Source of the DNA: Pedobacter planticolens
Lineage (GTDB): Bacteria > Bacteroidota > Bacteroidia > Sphingobacteriales > Sphingobacteriaceae
Assembly: GCF_014172375.1 (NCBI RefSeq)
Contig: NZ_WNXD01000001.1
Coordinates: 1,302,001-1,366,000 of the forward strand
Direction of reading: 5' to 3'
DNA: 64,000 nucleotides
In this document: positions 19,537 through 28,810 of the stretch, in pieces
How the letters are laid out: each line of letters begins with the position of its first letter
Position numbering within the stretch: position 1 is the stretch's first letter
The notes under the pieces: model-generated
Told to the model about the DNA's origin: nothing
Database searches by the model: none
The model's input: only the letters and a program-made list of their open reading frames with translations
Made by a program: the position numbers and the translations under genes

Positions 19537-21735
19537 ATGCTTTTAAAAAAATTCTTAGCTCTGCTCCTTTTAGTTTCACTTACTTATCACGCTAATGCAC
19601 AGGCAGATTTGCAGGCTGCAAGAGCTTTAATTGATAGAACTATTCCGCTGTATAGTAAATCATTCTTAATCGAAAGTATAGCGCCAGTTGGTGGAAAAGA
19701 TATTTTTGAAGTCGAAAGCCGCAACAACAAAATTGTATTGAGGGGAAGTAGTGGAGTGGCCATCTCATCAGCCTTATATTATTATTTAACCAATTATGCG
19801 CATTGTCAAATTACCTGGAATGGTACTAATTTAAAGCTTCCAGCAAAATTGCCATCAGTTAACAAAAAAATACACAAAGCAAGCCCGTATACTTATCGTT
19901 ATTACCTCAATTATTGCACATTTAACTATACCATGAGTTGGTGGGATTGGGCAAGATGGGAAAAAGAAATAGACTGGATGGCATTGCATGGCATTAATAT
20001 GCCTCTCGCCATTACGGGAGAAGAATACACATGGTATTTGGTATACAAGGAAATGGGTTTTAGCGATAAAGAACTCGAAGGTTTTTTCACAGGGCCTGCT
20101 TATTTCTCTTGGTTTTGGATGGGAAACATGGACGGTTGGGGTGGCCCCCTACCATTAACTTGGATGAAAAGCCACTTCGAACTACAAAAGAAAATTTTAC
20201 AACGACAACGCTCCTTGGGCATGAAACCAGTTTTACCCGCCTTTACTGGTCACGTACCTGCTGCCTTCAAAAATAAATTCCCAAATGCTAAATTAAAAGC
20301 TACAAATTGGACAAACGGTTTTGCAGATACTTATATTTTAGATTCGGAAGATCCTATGTTTGCTGCTATCGGAAAAAAATTCTTACAACGACAAACCGAA
20401 TTATTAGGTACCGATCATTTATATTCTGCAGATACGTTTAACGAAAACGAACCTCCTTCTGATGACCCTGAATTTTTAGGCAAGTTAAGTGCAAGAGTAT
20501 ATGATGGCATGTATCAAGCAGACACATCGGCAATTTGGGTAATGCAGGGTTGGCTTTTTTATAGCGACCGCAAATTTTGGAAAGCACCTCAAACCGAAGC
20601 TCTACTTAAAGCAGTACCCAACGATAAAATGATTATACTAGACTTGGCTACAGAGATAGAGCCTGTTTGGAAACGAACTGACGCATTTTATGGCAAACCT
20701 TGGATATGGAATATGCTACATAATTTTGGCGGTAATACCAATTTATTTGGCCGAATGGATGTTGTTGCCAAAGAACCTGCTGCAGCTTTACAAGATCCCA
20801 AAAGCGGAAAAATGATTGGAATTGGCCTTACCATGGAGGGTATTGAACAAAATCCTGTATTGTACGAATTAATGACCAATAACACTTGGCAAACTGAATC
20901 TATAGATCTCAATACTTGGCTCCCTCAATTTGTGCGTAACCGATACGGAAATATGAATCAATATGCGTTAAAAGCTTGGGATATTTTAAGAAAAACTGTG
21001 TATACAGTACCTAAGGATAAATACGTTCGAGATGGTGCCGAGTCTATTATTCAAGCACGACCAACTTTAGATTCATTAACAAGATGGGCAAGAACAACCT
21101 TAAATTACGACGCTAAAGATTTACTTCCAGCTTGGGATGCCTTAATTAAAGCTGCACCAACTTGCAAAAACAGCGATGGTTTTAACTACGATTTAGTTGA
21201 TGTAACTCGACAAGTTTTGGCGAATTATGCCTTGCCCTTGCAACGAAAATTTGTAGCTGCATATCAACAAAAAGACTTGGTAACATTTAAACGTGAAAGC
21301 GCCAATTTTTTAGCATTAATTGATGATATGGATAAACTACTGGCTACCAGAAAAGATTTTATGTTAGGCCCATGGGTAGCTGATGCTAGACGATGGGGAA
21401 CTACTGCACAGGAAAAGGCTTTGTATGAAATGAACGCTAAAGATTTAATTACCCTGTGGGGCGATGCCAAAAACCCACTTCATGAATATGCATGTAGGCA
21501 ATGGAGCGGCTTACTGAGTGATTTTTATAAACCACGCTGGCAACAGTTCTTCGTTGTAGCAGAAAATTCTTTAAATCAAAAACGACCTATAGATTTTATT
21601 CAATTCGATAAAGAAATTAGCCAATGGGAATGGAAATGGGTTAACCAACGGAAAGATTATGCGATTAAACCCATTGGGAATGCGACTGAAATTGCAATTA
21701 AAATGCATAAAAAATATCGTTTAGCAATAAAATAA
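19537..21735 (+). CDS. GH89 alpha-N-acetylglucosaminidase (NAGLU-like)
   Basis: This 732-residue exported enzyme (signal peptide ending HANAQ) removes terminal alpha-linked N-acetylglucosamine. It follows the human NAGLU sequence over long stretches: YRYYLNYCTFNYTMSWWDWARW, EIDWMALHGINMPLA, FTGPAYFSWFWMGNMDGWGGPLP, MKPVLPAFTGHVP and MLHNFGGN. The two catalytic acids are visible as Glu303 in DTFNENEPP and Glu434 in MEGIEQNPV. Length and domain order (N-terminal alpha/beta domain, catalytic barrel, C-terminal helical domain) are normal for the family. It is the last gene of the rightward cluster, with the HGSNAT-like gene two genes upstream. Likely substrates are GlcNAc-alpha linked to GlcA or inositol; heparan-like or mucin glycans are alternatives. 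Confidence 0.95.
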   Translation: MLLKKFLALLLLVSLTYHANAQADLQAARALIDRTIPLYSKSFLIESIAPVGGKDIFEVESRNNKIVLRGSSGVAISSALYYYLTNYAHCQITWNGTNLKLPAKLPSVNKKIHKASPYTYRYYLNYCTFNYTMSWWDWARWEKEIDWMALHGINMPLAITGEEYTWYLVYKEMGFSDKELEGFFTGPAYFSWFWMGNMDGWGGPLPLTWMKSHFELQKKILQRQRSLGMKPVLPAFTGHVPAAFKNKFPNAKLKATNWTNGFADTYILDSEDPMFAAIGKKFLQRQTELLGTDHLYSADTFNENEPPSDDPEFLGKLSARVYDGMYQADTSAIWVMQGWLFYSDRKFWKAPQTEALLKAVPNDKMIILDLATEIEPVWKRTDAFYGKPWIWNMLHNFGGNTNLFGRMDVVAKEPAAALQDPKSGKMIGIGLTMEGIEQNPVLYELMTNNTWQTESIDLNTWLPQFVRNRYGNMNQYALKAWDILRKTVYTVPKDKYVRDGAESIIQARPTLDSLTRWARTTLNYDAKDLLPAWDALIKAAPTCKNSDGFNYDLVDVTRQVLANYALPLQRKFVAAYQQKDLVTFKRESANFLALIDDMDKLLATRKDFMLGPWVADARRWGTTAQEKALYEMNAKDLITLWGDAKNPLHEYACRQWSGLLSDFYKPRWQQFFVVAENSLNQKRPIDFIQFDKEISQWEWKWVNQRKDYAIKPIGNATEIAIKMHKKYRLAIK

Positions 21736-21795
21736 CCTCATACAAAAACCACTGCGTTTAGAAGTTATCCGCATAAAATTTTGCAATTCAAAAAA

Positions 21796-21820
21796 AATAA
21801 ACGTTAATTAGACATTTATT
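21796..21820. promoter_or_regulatory. AraR-type operator before araB
   Basis: The 25-bp site reads AATAAACGTTAAT then TAGACATTTATT and is an imperfect palindrome in which 9 of 12 base pairs match. It ends 7 bp before the araB start codon. Related sites lie at 4331-4355 and 28765-28789, so it is probably the binding site of the Nudix-type AraR regulator at 29485. Confidence 0.65.
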
Positions 21821-21827
21821 AATTTGT

Positions 21828-23528
21828 ATGAACGAAGTGAACTATGTTATTGGCGTAGATTATGGTACCGACTCTGTTCGGTCTGTGTTGGTAGATACCA
21901 GCAATGGTAAAGAAATTTCATCGTCGGTATTCCTGTATCCGAGATGGCAAAAAGGGTTATATTGTAACGCCACCCTTAATCAATTTAGGCAACATCCATT
22001 AGATTATATCGAAGGTTTAACCTACACCATTAAAGAATGTATTGCAAAAGCTGGTGGCGATCAAATTGCTTCAAATGTAAAAGGAATTGCTGTAGACACT
22101 ACAGGATCAAGCCCTATCGCCGTTAATGAAGCTGGAATCCCCCTATCTTTAACAGATGGTTTTGAAGAAAATCCAAATGCTATGTTTGTACTTTGGAAAG
22201 ATCATTCTGCCACTAAAGAAGCTAGTGAGATTAATGCGCATGCAGAAAAATTTGATGTAAATTATCTTAAATATGTCGGCGGCGTTTATTCGTCAGAATG
22301 GTTTTGGTCTAAATTATTATTCATTTTAAGAACGGATAAAAAAGTTAGAAACCATACTGTTTCGTGGGTTGAACATTGCGATTGGATTCCTTTTCTATTA
22401 TGCGGTGAAACTGACATCAAAAAAATGAAGCGGAGTCGTTGTGCAGCTGGACATAAAGCGTTGTGGGCCGAAGAATTTGACGGACTACCAAGCGATGAAT
22501 TTTTCAGTAGCCTAGACCCTTTACTTAAAGGATATCGAGATCGTCTATTTACAGACACCTATACTTCCGATGTGCCAGCAGGTAACTTAAGTGCAGAATG
22601 GGCCAATAAATTAGGTTTAAACACCAATGTTATTATTGGTGTAGGCGCTTTTGATGCACATATGGGTGCTGTAGGCGGTGAAATTGAACCTTACTTTTTA
22701 AGTAAAGTAATGGGAACAAGTACCTGCGATATTTTAGTAGCACCCAATCAAGATATTGATGGAAAGCTAATTAAAGGAATATGCGGACAAGTAAATGGTT
22801 CGGTAATACCCAATATGGCGGGTCTAGAGGCTGGTCAATCAGCCTTTGGCGATGTTTATGCCTGGTTTAAAAATCTAATAAGCTGGCCATTAAATCATCT
22901 TTTATCAGAATCCAAACTTTTAGATCCTGAAACAGCATCAGCATTAAAAATAGAGCTTGAAGAAAAAATTATAGCCACTTTAAGTAAACAAGCTGAGGCC
23001 TTAGGCGACCATGATTACGAAGAATTAGCAATAGATTGGTTAAATGGTAGAAGAACACCCAATGCTAATCAAGAATTAAAGGGAGCAATTACAGGTTTTA
23101 GCTTAGGTACAGATGCACCAAGGATGTTTAGAGCTTTAGCTGAAGCTACTTGTTTTGGTGCAAAAAGTATAGTTGAATGTTTTAAAGATCAAGATGTACC
23201 TGTAAAAGGAATTATAGGAATTGGTGGGGTGGCTAAAAAATCACCTTATATTATGCAAATGATGTCCGATATTTTAGAAATGCCAATACGTATTCATCGT
23301 TTTGAACATACTTGTGCATTAGGTGCTGCTATGTTTGCCGCCGTTGCAGCAGGGATTTATCCTACTATAGAAGTGGCAATGAAAGCAATGGGAACAGGAT
23401 TTGAAAAAGAATATAAGCCCAATAAGCGGAAACAAAAAATGTATCGTGAACATTTTCATCAATACCAAACCTTGGGCAGATATCTAGAAAAATATCATAA
23501 AAAAGATATTAAACCTTATCTATCATGA
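21828..23528 (+). CDS. araB: L-Ribulokinase
   Basis: The 566-residue FGGY-family kinase phosphorylates L-ribulose to L-ribulose 5-phosphate in the cytosol. It begins with the phosphate-binding VIGVDYGTDSVRSVLVD and has GIAVDTTGSSPIAVNE, LWKDHSA, the substrate-loop VGAFDAHMGAVGG, MGTSTCDILVAP and the C-terminal IGIGGVAKKSPYIMQMMSDILEMPI ATP-binding motif. Length matches other AraB proteins. The stop overlaps the araD start in ATGA, indicating translational coupling. It is the first gene of the araBDA cluster, directly preceded by the putative AraR operator. Confidence 0.97.
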   Translation: MNEVNYVIGVDYGTDSVRSVLVDTSNGKEISSSVFLYPRWQKGLYCNATLNQFRQHPLDYIEGLTYTIKECIAKAGGDQIASNVKGIAVDTTGSSPIAVNEAGIPLSLTDGFEENPNAMFVLWKDHSATKEASEINAHAEKFDVNYLKYVGGVYSSEWFWSKLLFILRTDKKVRNHTVSWVEHCDWIPFLLCGETDIKKMKRSRCAAGHKALWAEEFDGLPSDEFFSSLDPLLKGYRDRLFTDTYTSDVPAGNLSAEWANKLGLNTNVIIGVGAFDAHMGAVGGEIEPYFLSKVMGTSTCDILVAPNQDIDGKLIKGICGQVNGSVIPNMAGLEAGQSAFGDVYAWFKNLISWPLNHLLSESKLLDPETASALKIELEEKIIATLSKQAEALGDHDYEELAIDWLNGRRTPNANQELKGAITGFSLGTDAPRMFRALAEATCFGAKSIVECFKDQDVPVKGIIGIGGVAKKSPYIMQMMSDILEMPIRIHRFEHTCALGAAMFAAVAAGIYPTIEVAMKAMGTGFEKEYKPNKRKQKMYREHFHQYQTLGRYLEKYHKKDIKPYLS

Positions 23529-24223
23529 GCTATAAAAACATAAAAGAACAGGCATATGAGGCTAATATGCAATTACCAGCGTTAAATTTGGTGCTTTTTA
23601 CTTTTGGAAATGTAAGTGCAGCAGATCAACAAAAAGGTGTATTTGCAATTAAACCAAGCGGTGTTCCATACGAGGATTTAACTGTTGATAAGATGGTTGT
23701 TGTAGATTTTGATGGAAATAGCATTGAAGGAAATCTACGCCCCTCTTCAGACACTAAAACCCATGCAGTATTGTATAAAAACTGGTCGGCCATAGAAGGA
23801 ATTGTTCACACGCATTCCACTTATGCAACTTCTTGGGCGCAAGCACAACGTGCTATTCCTATTTACGGTACAACGCATGCCGATCATCTCACTGTTGATA
23901 TTCCTTGCGCCCCACCAATGAGTGATGAGATGATTAAAGGAAATTACGAATATGAAACAGGCTTTCAAATCATTAAACACTTAGAAGCTTTAGGATTAAG
24001 CTATACAGAAATTGAAATGATTTTAGTAGGTAACCATGCCCCTTTTACTTGGGGGAAAACGGCTCAAAAAGCAGTTTATAATAGTGCTGTACTAGAAAGT
24101 ATTGCACAAATGGCCTTATTTACCCAACAAATTAACCCACAAGCACCAAAACTTAAAGATTCCTTAATTAAAAAACATTTTGATAGGAAGCATGGAGATG
24201 GAGCTTATTATGGACAGGAATAA
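23525..24223 (+). CDS. araD: L-Ribulose-5-phosphate 4-epimerase
   Basis: A 232-residue class II aldolase/epimerase that converts L-ribulose 5-phosphate to D-xylulose 5-phosphate. Zinc ligands are visible in the HTHS motif ([15 protein letters not shown]) and in GNHAPFTWG, and the substrate region [14 protein letters not shown] is typical. Its start codon overlaps the araB stop, and araA starts 11 bp after its stop, so the three genes form one operon. Length is as expected for the family. Confidence 0.96.
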   Translation: MSYKNIKEQAYEANMQLPALNLVLFTFGNVSAADQQKGVFAIKPSGVPYEDLTVDKMVVVDFDGNSIEGNLRPSSDTKTHAVLYKNWSAIEGIVHTHSTYATSWAQAQRAIPIYGTTHADHLTVDIPCAPPMSDEMIKGNYEYETGFQIIKHLEALGLSYTEIEMILVGNHAPFTWGKTAQKAVYNSAVLESIAQMALFTQQINPQAPKLKDSLIKKHFDRKHGDGAYYGQE

Positions 24224-24234
24224 TAAAATATAAA

Positions 24235-25725
24235 ATGATAGATTTAAAAAAATTCGAAGTTTGGTTCATTACCGGTACACAACATTTGTATGGTGAAGAA
24301 ACCTTAAAGCAAGTTGCAAATCACGCACAACAAGTTGCAGATTCGCTAAATCAACAAAGCAAAATATCAGTACGTGTAGTTTATAAACCTATTGTTAAAA
24401 CACCTGAAGAGATTTTTGAAACTTTACAGCAAGCAAATGTTACCGAAAACTGTATTGGTGTAATTACATGGATGCATACCTTCTCTCCTGCAAAAATGTG
24501 GATTAGAGGCTTAAATATTCTTCAAAAACCATTATTGCATTTACACACACAATTTAACCGTGATATTCCATGGGATTCAATTGATATGGATTTTATGAAC
24601 CTAAACCAAAGTGCACATGGTGATCGTGAATTTGGTTTTATGGTTTCGCGAATGCGTAAAGATCGCAAAGTGGTAGTTGGACATTGGCAGGATCAAGAAG
24701 TTGTGAGTGAAATTGATATATGGTGTAGAGCTGCTGCAGGTTGGAACGATTGGCAAGGTGCTAAATTTGCCCGTTTTGGTGATAATATGCGTTATGTTGC
24801 CGTAACAGATGGTGATAAAGTTGAAGCTGAACTAAAATTCGGTTTCTCTGTAAACACCTATGGCATTGGCGATTTAGTAGAAATCATAAACAGTAGTAGT
24901 GAGCAATCAATAAAGGAATTACTTACCGAATACGAAGATAGCTACCAAATGACAACCGATTTAAGAGTTGGTGGTGCAAGACATTCTTCAGTATTCGAGG
25001 CCGCGAAAATTGAAATCGGTTTACGTAAATTCTTAGTAGATGGCGGTTTTAAAGGCTTTTCAGATACGTTTGAAGATTTACACGGCATGGTTCAATTGCC
25101 AGGTATTGCTGCACAACGCTTAATGGCCGATGGTTATGGTTTTGCAGGTGAAGGCGATTGGAAAACAGCTGCTTTAGTTCGTGCTTGTAAAGTAATGGGT
25201 GCAGGTTTACCAGGTGGTAATGCTTTTATGGAAGACTATACCTATCATTTTGACCCAACAAACTCAATGGTTTTAGGCTCACATATGCTAGAAATTGATG
25301 CTTCATTAGCTAAAGGAAAAGCAAATTTAGAAGTTCATCCTTTAGGAATTGGCGGAAAAGCCGATCCTGCTCGTTTGGTATTTAATGTTGCCGGAGGCGA
25401 TGCGCTAAACGCTTCATTAATTGATATGGGAAATCGTTTTCGTTTGCTCGTTAATGAGGTAAAAGCTGTTGAAGTAGAAAATGACCTACCTAACTTACCA
25501 GTTGCCAGAGTATTATGGAAACCGCTACCAGATATGAAAACAGGCTGTGCTGCTTGGATTTATGCAGGTGGAGCACATCATACTGCTTATAGTCAGAACT
25601 TAAGTACACAACATTTATTAGATTTCGCAAATATTGCTGCACTTGAATACATAAATATTGGCGCAGATACCAAAATAAATCAATTTAGAAACGAACTTCA
25701 ATGGAACGAAGTCTATTATAAATAA
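24235..25725 (+). CDS. araA: L-Arabinose isomerase
   Basis: This 496-residue cytosolic enzyme interconverts L-arabinose and L-ribulose. It matches the family along its full length, with the manganese-site residues in [17 protein letters not shown] and FMEDYTYHF, the downstream GSHMLEI segment, and the terminal [19 protein letters not shown]is motif. The N-terminal [14 protein letters not shown] is diagnostic. A strong inverted repeat (25737-25773) follows the stop and separates it from the SSS symporter gene. Confidence 0.97.
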   Translation: MIDLKKFEVWFITGTQHLYGEETLKQVANHAQQVADSLNQQSKISVRVVYKPIVKTPEEIFETLQQANVTENCIGVITWMHTFSPAKMWIRGLNILQKPLLHLHTQFNRDIPWDSIDMDFMNLNQSAHGDREFGFMVSRMRKDRKVVVGHWQDQEVVSEIDIWCRAAAGWNDWQGAKFARFGDNMRYVAVTDGDKVEAELKFGFSVNTYGIGDLVEIINSSSEQSIKELLTEYEDSYQMTTDLRVGGARHSSVFEAAKIEIGLRKFLVDGGFKGFSDTFEDLHGMVQLPGIAAQRLMADGYGFAGEGDWKTAALVRACKVMGAGLPGGNAFMEDYTYHFDPTNSMVLGSHMLEIDASLAKGKANLEVHPLGIGGKADPARLVFNVAGGDALNASLIDMGNRFRLLVNEVKAVEVENDLPNLPVARVLWKPLPDMKTGCAAWIYAGGAHHTAYSQNLSTQHLLDFANIAALEYINIGADTKINQFRNELQWNEVYYK

Positions 25726-25736
25726 ACCCTAACCAA

Positions 25737-25773
25737 GGTTGTTCTTTACTCTCAAATAGAATAAAGAACAACC
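25737..25773 (+). terminator. Stem-loop between araA and the SSS gene
   Basis: A perfect 12-bp stem (GGTTGTTCTTTA / TAAAGAACAACC) encloses a 13-base loop. There is no T-run after it, so it may be an mRNA processing or stabilising stem, or a weak terminator, rather than a full stop. Confidence 0.5.
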
Positions 25774-25799
25774 ATTAAAAACCAAATAAAACTAGTATT

Positions 25800-27500
25800 A
25801 TGAACAATTTCTCTGCGGTAGATATTGCCGTTTTTGTCTTTTATTTTATCCTCATTTCAGGATATGGCTACTGGATTTACAGTCGCAAAAAAAATAAAGA
25901 AGTTTCAGGAAGCCATGATTTTTTCTTGGCCGAAGGATCTTTAACCTGGTGGGCCATTGGTGCCTCATTAATCGCCTCAAACATTTCGGCTGAACAATTT
26001 ATTGGGATGAGCGGAAATGGGTTTGTTGTAGGTATTGCTGTAGCGGCTTATGAATGGGTAGCAGCAATCGCATTAATCATTGTAGCAGTGTGGTTTATAC
26101 CAATTTACCTAAAGAATAAAATCTTTACCATGCCGCAATTTTTGCAAACTCGTTACAACGAAACGGTGAGTTTAATTATGGCTATATTTTGGTTATTTTT
26201 ATACATTTTCGTTAACCTAACCTCTATCCTATACCTTGGAGCAATTGCTATAAGTAGCATGATTAGTCCCGATTATTTTGGAGTAGTGATGATTGGTCTC
26301 GCTGTTTTTGCACTCATAATTACCCTTGGTGGGATGAAAGTAATTGGCTTTACGGATGTAATTCAAGTTGTTGTACTCATAATTGGTGGTTTGGCTACTA
26401 CTTATATTGCCTTAACACTTGTAAGTGAGCATTTTGGATTAGGTAAAGACGCAATTGCAGGTTTAAAAATGATGATGAAAGATGCACCAGATCACTTTCA
26501 CATGATTTTGGATAAACCAGGTCCAGGTAGCACTCAAGCTGATATCAATAAATACTTAATGTTACCAGGTATTGCCATGTATTTTGCTGGTCAATGGATT
26601 GTGAACCTAAACTATTGGGGCTGTAACCAATACATTACCCAACGTGCTTTAGGGGCCGATTTAAAGACAGCCCGAACAGGCATATTATTTGCTGGTTTCT
26701 TAAAATTAGGAATGCCAATTATCGTAATGCTTCCAGGTATTGCAGCCTATGTATTGCATAAAAATGGCGCACTTCAAGCAGAAATGGCACCAGGTGGTCA
26801 TTTTAATTCTGATAATGCCTACTCTGCTATTTTAGGTTTTTTACCTACTGGATTAAAGGGACTATCTGTAGCAGCTTTAACTGCAGCTATTGTAGCTTCT
26901 TTAGCGGGTAAAGCAAATAGTATTTCAACCATTTTCACCTTGGATATTTACAAAAAGTATATCAATAAAAATGCTGAAGACAAGAAATTAGTAACCGTTG
27001 GTCGTATTACCATTTTACTGGCTATCGTTTTATCTATTCTATTAACATGGAATGATTTGCTAGGCATTGGTGGCGAAGGTGGTTTCACTTTCATCCAAAA
27101 ATATACAGGCTTTATTAGTCCGGGTGTATTTGCCATGTTTATTTTAGGGATGTTCTGGAAACGTACTACTGGGACTGCAGCTATTGCAGGTTTATTAACT
27201 GGATTTGGCTTATCTGTAATCTTCAATAATTATGCGCCAGGTTGGTTTGGTAACGAAACCTTCTTATATACTGCCTATCCTAACGGCAAAGGCGGATTCG
27301 AAATTCCATTCCTAATTTGTATGGGATTATCGTTTGCATTTACCATGTTGGTGATGATTGTGTTAAGCTTAGCTGGACCAAAAGTTAATCCTAAAGCATT
27401 CGAAATCGATAGAAAAATGTTTAAAATAGAGCCATCAACTTTGGTACTAATTGTAGTTACCTTGATGATTTTAGCAATGATCTATGTGAAATTCTGGTAG
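25800..27500 (+). CDS. SSS-family sodium/sugar symporter, probable L-arabinose transporter
   Basis: The 566-residue inner-membrane symporter has about 14 helices and the same hallmark segments as its paralogue at 17895 (DFFLAEGSLTWWAIGASLIASNISAEQFIGMSG, GGMKVIGFTDVIQVV, NYWGCNQYITQRALGADL, AALTAAIVASLAGKANSISTIFTLDIYK). It directly follows araBDA, so sodium-driven uptake of L-arabinose is the likely role. It is 24 residues longer than the paralogue, with insertions before the NYWGCNQY helix (PGPGSTQADINKY) and near the C-terminus. A long convergent hairpin follows the stop. Confidence 0.9.
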   Translation: MNNFSAVDIAVFVFYFILISGYGYWIYSRKKNKEVSGSHDFFLAEGSLTWWAIGASLIASNISAEQFIGMSGNGFVVGIAVAAYEWVAAIALIIVAVWFIPIYLKNKIFTMPQFLQTRYNETVSLIMAIFWLFLYIFVNLTSILYLGAIAISSMISPDYFGVVMIGLAVFALIITLGGMKVIGFTDVIQVVVLIIGGLATTYIALTLVSEHFGLGKDAIAGLKMMMKDAPDHFHMILDKPGPGSTQADINKYLMLPGIAMYFAGQWIVNLNYWGCNQYITQRALGADLKTARTGILFAGFLKLGMPIIVMLPGIAAYVLHKNGALQAEMAPGGHFNSDNAYSAILGFLPTGLKGLSVAALTAAIVASLAGKANSISTIFTLDIYKKYINKNAEDKKLVTVGRITILLAIVLSILLTWNDLLGIGGEGGFTFIQKYTGFISPGVFAMFILGMFWKRTTGTAAIAGLLTGFGLSVIFNNYAPGWFGNETFLYTAYPNGKGGFEIPFLICMGLSFAFTMLVMIVLSLAGPKVNPKAFEIDRKMFKIEPSTLVLIVVTLMILAMIYVKFW

Positions 27501-27512
27501 CAGAATTAAATT

Positions 27513-27563
27513 ATCGTCATCGGATGAGTATTTGTAACATACTTATACTCATTCGATGACGAT
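27513..27563. terminator. Bidirectional terminator hairpin between SSS and galM genes
   Basis: A 19-bp stem with a single G-T pair (ATCGTCATCGGATGAGTAT / ATACTCATTCGATGACGAT) and a 13-base loop lies between the convergent symporter and epimerase genes. The position suits termination in both directions. Confidence 0.75.
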
Positions 27564-27581
27564 ATATATTATACTCAAAAA

Positions 27582-28727
27582 TTACTTTAAAAATTTATAC
27601 GTTGTACTTGTAGTATAAGTTTGCCCAGGTTTTAAAACCGTTGACGCAAAATTAGCATGATTAGGAGCATCAGGAAAATGTTGCGTTTCTAAGCAAAACG
27701 CCGAACGATGCGGATAAGATTTACCACCTTTTCCATCTTTATCAACCCCCGTCATAAAGTTACCGCTATAAAATTGAAGACCAGGTTCGGTTGTGTATAT
27801 TTCCATTATAACACCCGAAACAGGGCTTTTAACTCTAGCTACAGCTGTCTTTCCATCGTTTTTAACCAATGCGAAATTATGATCATAACCTTTTCCGAAT
27901 TTCAATTGTTCATCAACATTTTCAATTTCTTTTCCGATTACTTTAGGCGTAGTAAAATCGAATGGAGTGCTTTTAACTGGCTGTAATTTTCCAGTGGGAA
28001 TAAGTGTTGAATCTACTGGCGTGTAGATATCAGCTGCAATCATCAATTCGTGATCTAAAATTGTTGGACTACCTTCACCGCTTAAGTTAAAATAGGTATG
28101 ATTGGTTAAATTTACAACCGTAGTCTTATCCGTTGTTGCGGTATAATCGATTTTAAGTGCATTATCATCAGTTAATGTATAAATCACTTTAACAGTTAAG
28201 TTTCCAGGATATCCTGCCTCTCCATCTTTCGATAAATAATTTAACTCCAGTTTTTGTCCGTCTTGTTTGGCGTCCCAAACTTTAGAGAAAAAACCGTCTT
28301 TACCCCCATGCAAGCTATTTGGACCATTATTTATTTGCAGTTGATATTCTTTTCCTTCTAAAGTAAATTTGCCTTTTCCAATTCTATTGCCATAACGACC
28401 AATTAATGCACCGAAAAATGGTTCTCCTTCTTTGTAATATGACTTTAAACTATCATAACCTAAGGCAATATCAACCATTTTATTGTCCTTATTTGGAACT
28501 AGAATAGAAACCACTCGGCCGCCATAATTGGTAATTGAAACTGATACCCCATTCTTGTTTTTTAAGGTATACAGCTGTAAAGCTTTTCCATCAATGGTAG
28601 TTGTAAAATTTGAATCGCTTTTTGCACCATCTTGACCAGAAGTTGAGGTATTAGAATTGCATGAAGATAAGATTACAGCGAAACCGATAACGGGAAATAA
28701 AATTGATTTTAAAAGTGGGTGTTTCAT
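27582..28727 (-). CDS. galM: Aldose 1-epimerase (mutarotase) lipoprotein
   Basis: This 381-residue protein interconverts alpha and beta anomers of aldoses. It is a lipoprotein (LSSC, Cys23) and so acts in the periplasm or at the outer membrane, unlike the cytosolic enterobacterial GalM. Catalytic residues are recognisable in VNLTNHTYFNLSG (His) and FCLETQHFPDAPNH (Glu), with PNSLHGGKDGF and GRYGNRI also conserved. It is convergent with the arabinose symporter and divergent from the HAD gene. The AraR-like palindrome 28765-28789 in the shared promoter region implies that it belongs to the arabinose regulon. Confidence 0.93.
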   Translation of the reverse strand: MKHPLLKSILFPVIGFAVILSSCNSNTSTSGQDGAKSDSNFTTTIDGKALQLYTLKNKNGVSVSITNYGGRVVSILVPNKDNKMVDIALGYDSLKSYYKEGEPFFGALIGRYGNRIGKGKFTLEGKEYQLQINNGPNSLHGGKDGFFSKVWDAKQDGQKLELNYLSKDGEAGYPGNLTVKVIYTLTDDNALKIDYTATTDKTTVVNLTNHTYFNLSGEGSPTILDHELMIAADIYTPVDSTLIPTGKLQPVKSTPFDFTTPKVIGKEIENVDEQLKFGKGYDHNFALVKNDGKTAVARVKSPVSGVIMEIYTTEPGLQFYSGNFMTGVDKDGKGGKSYPHRSAFCLETQHFPDAPNHANFASTVLKPGQTYTTSTTYKFLK

Positions 28728-28764
28728 GAGATTTATTTTGATTAAAGCTAATGTAAGAAATATA

Positions 28765-28789
28765 AATTAACGTTACATTAACGATTATA
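28765..28789. promoter_or_regulatory. AraR-type operator between galM and the HAD gene
   Basis: It contains the perfect palindromic core CGTTA-CAT-TAACG (28771-28783) in the context AATTAACGTTACA. It matches the sensor and araB sites best in the left half. Placed in the 83-bp divergent gap, it can control galM on one side and HAD-araR on the other. Confidence 0.6.
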
Positions 28790-28810
28790 ATTTATATTTT
28801 AGTCCTTGAT

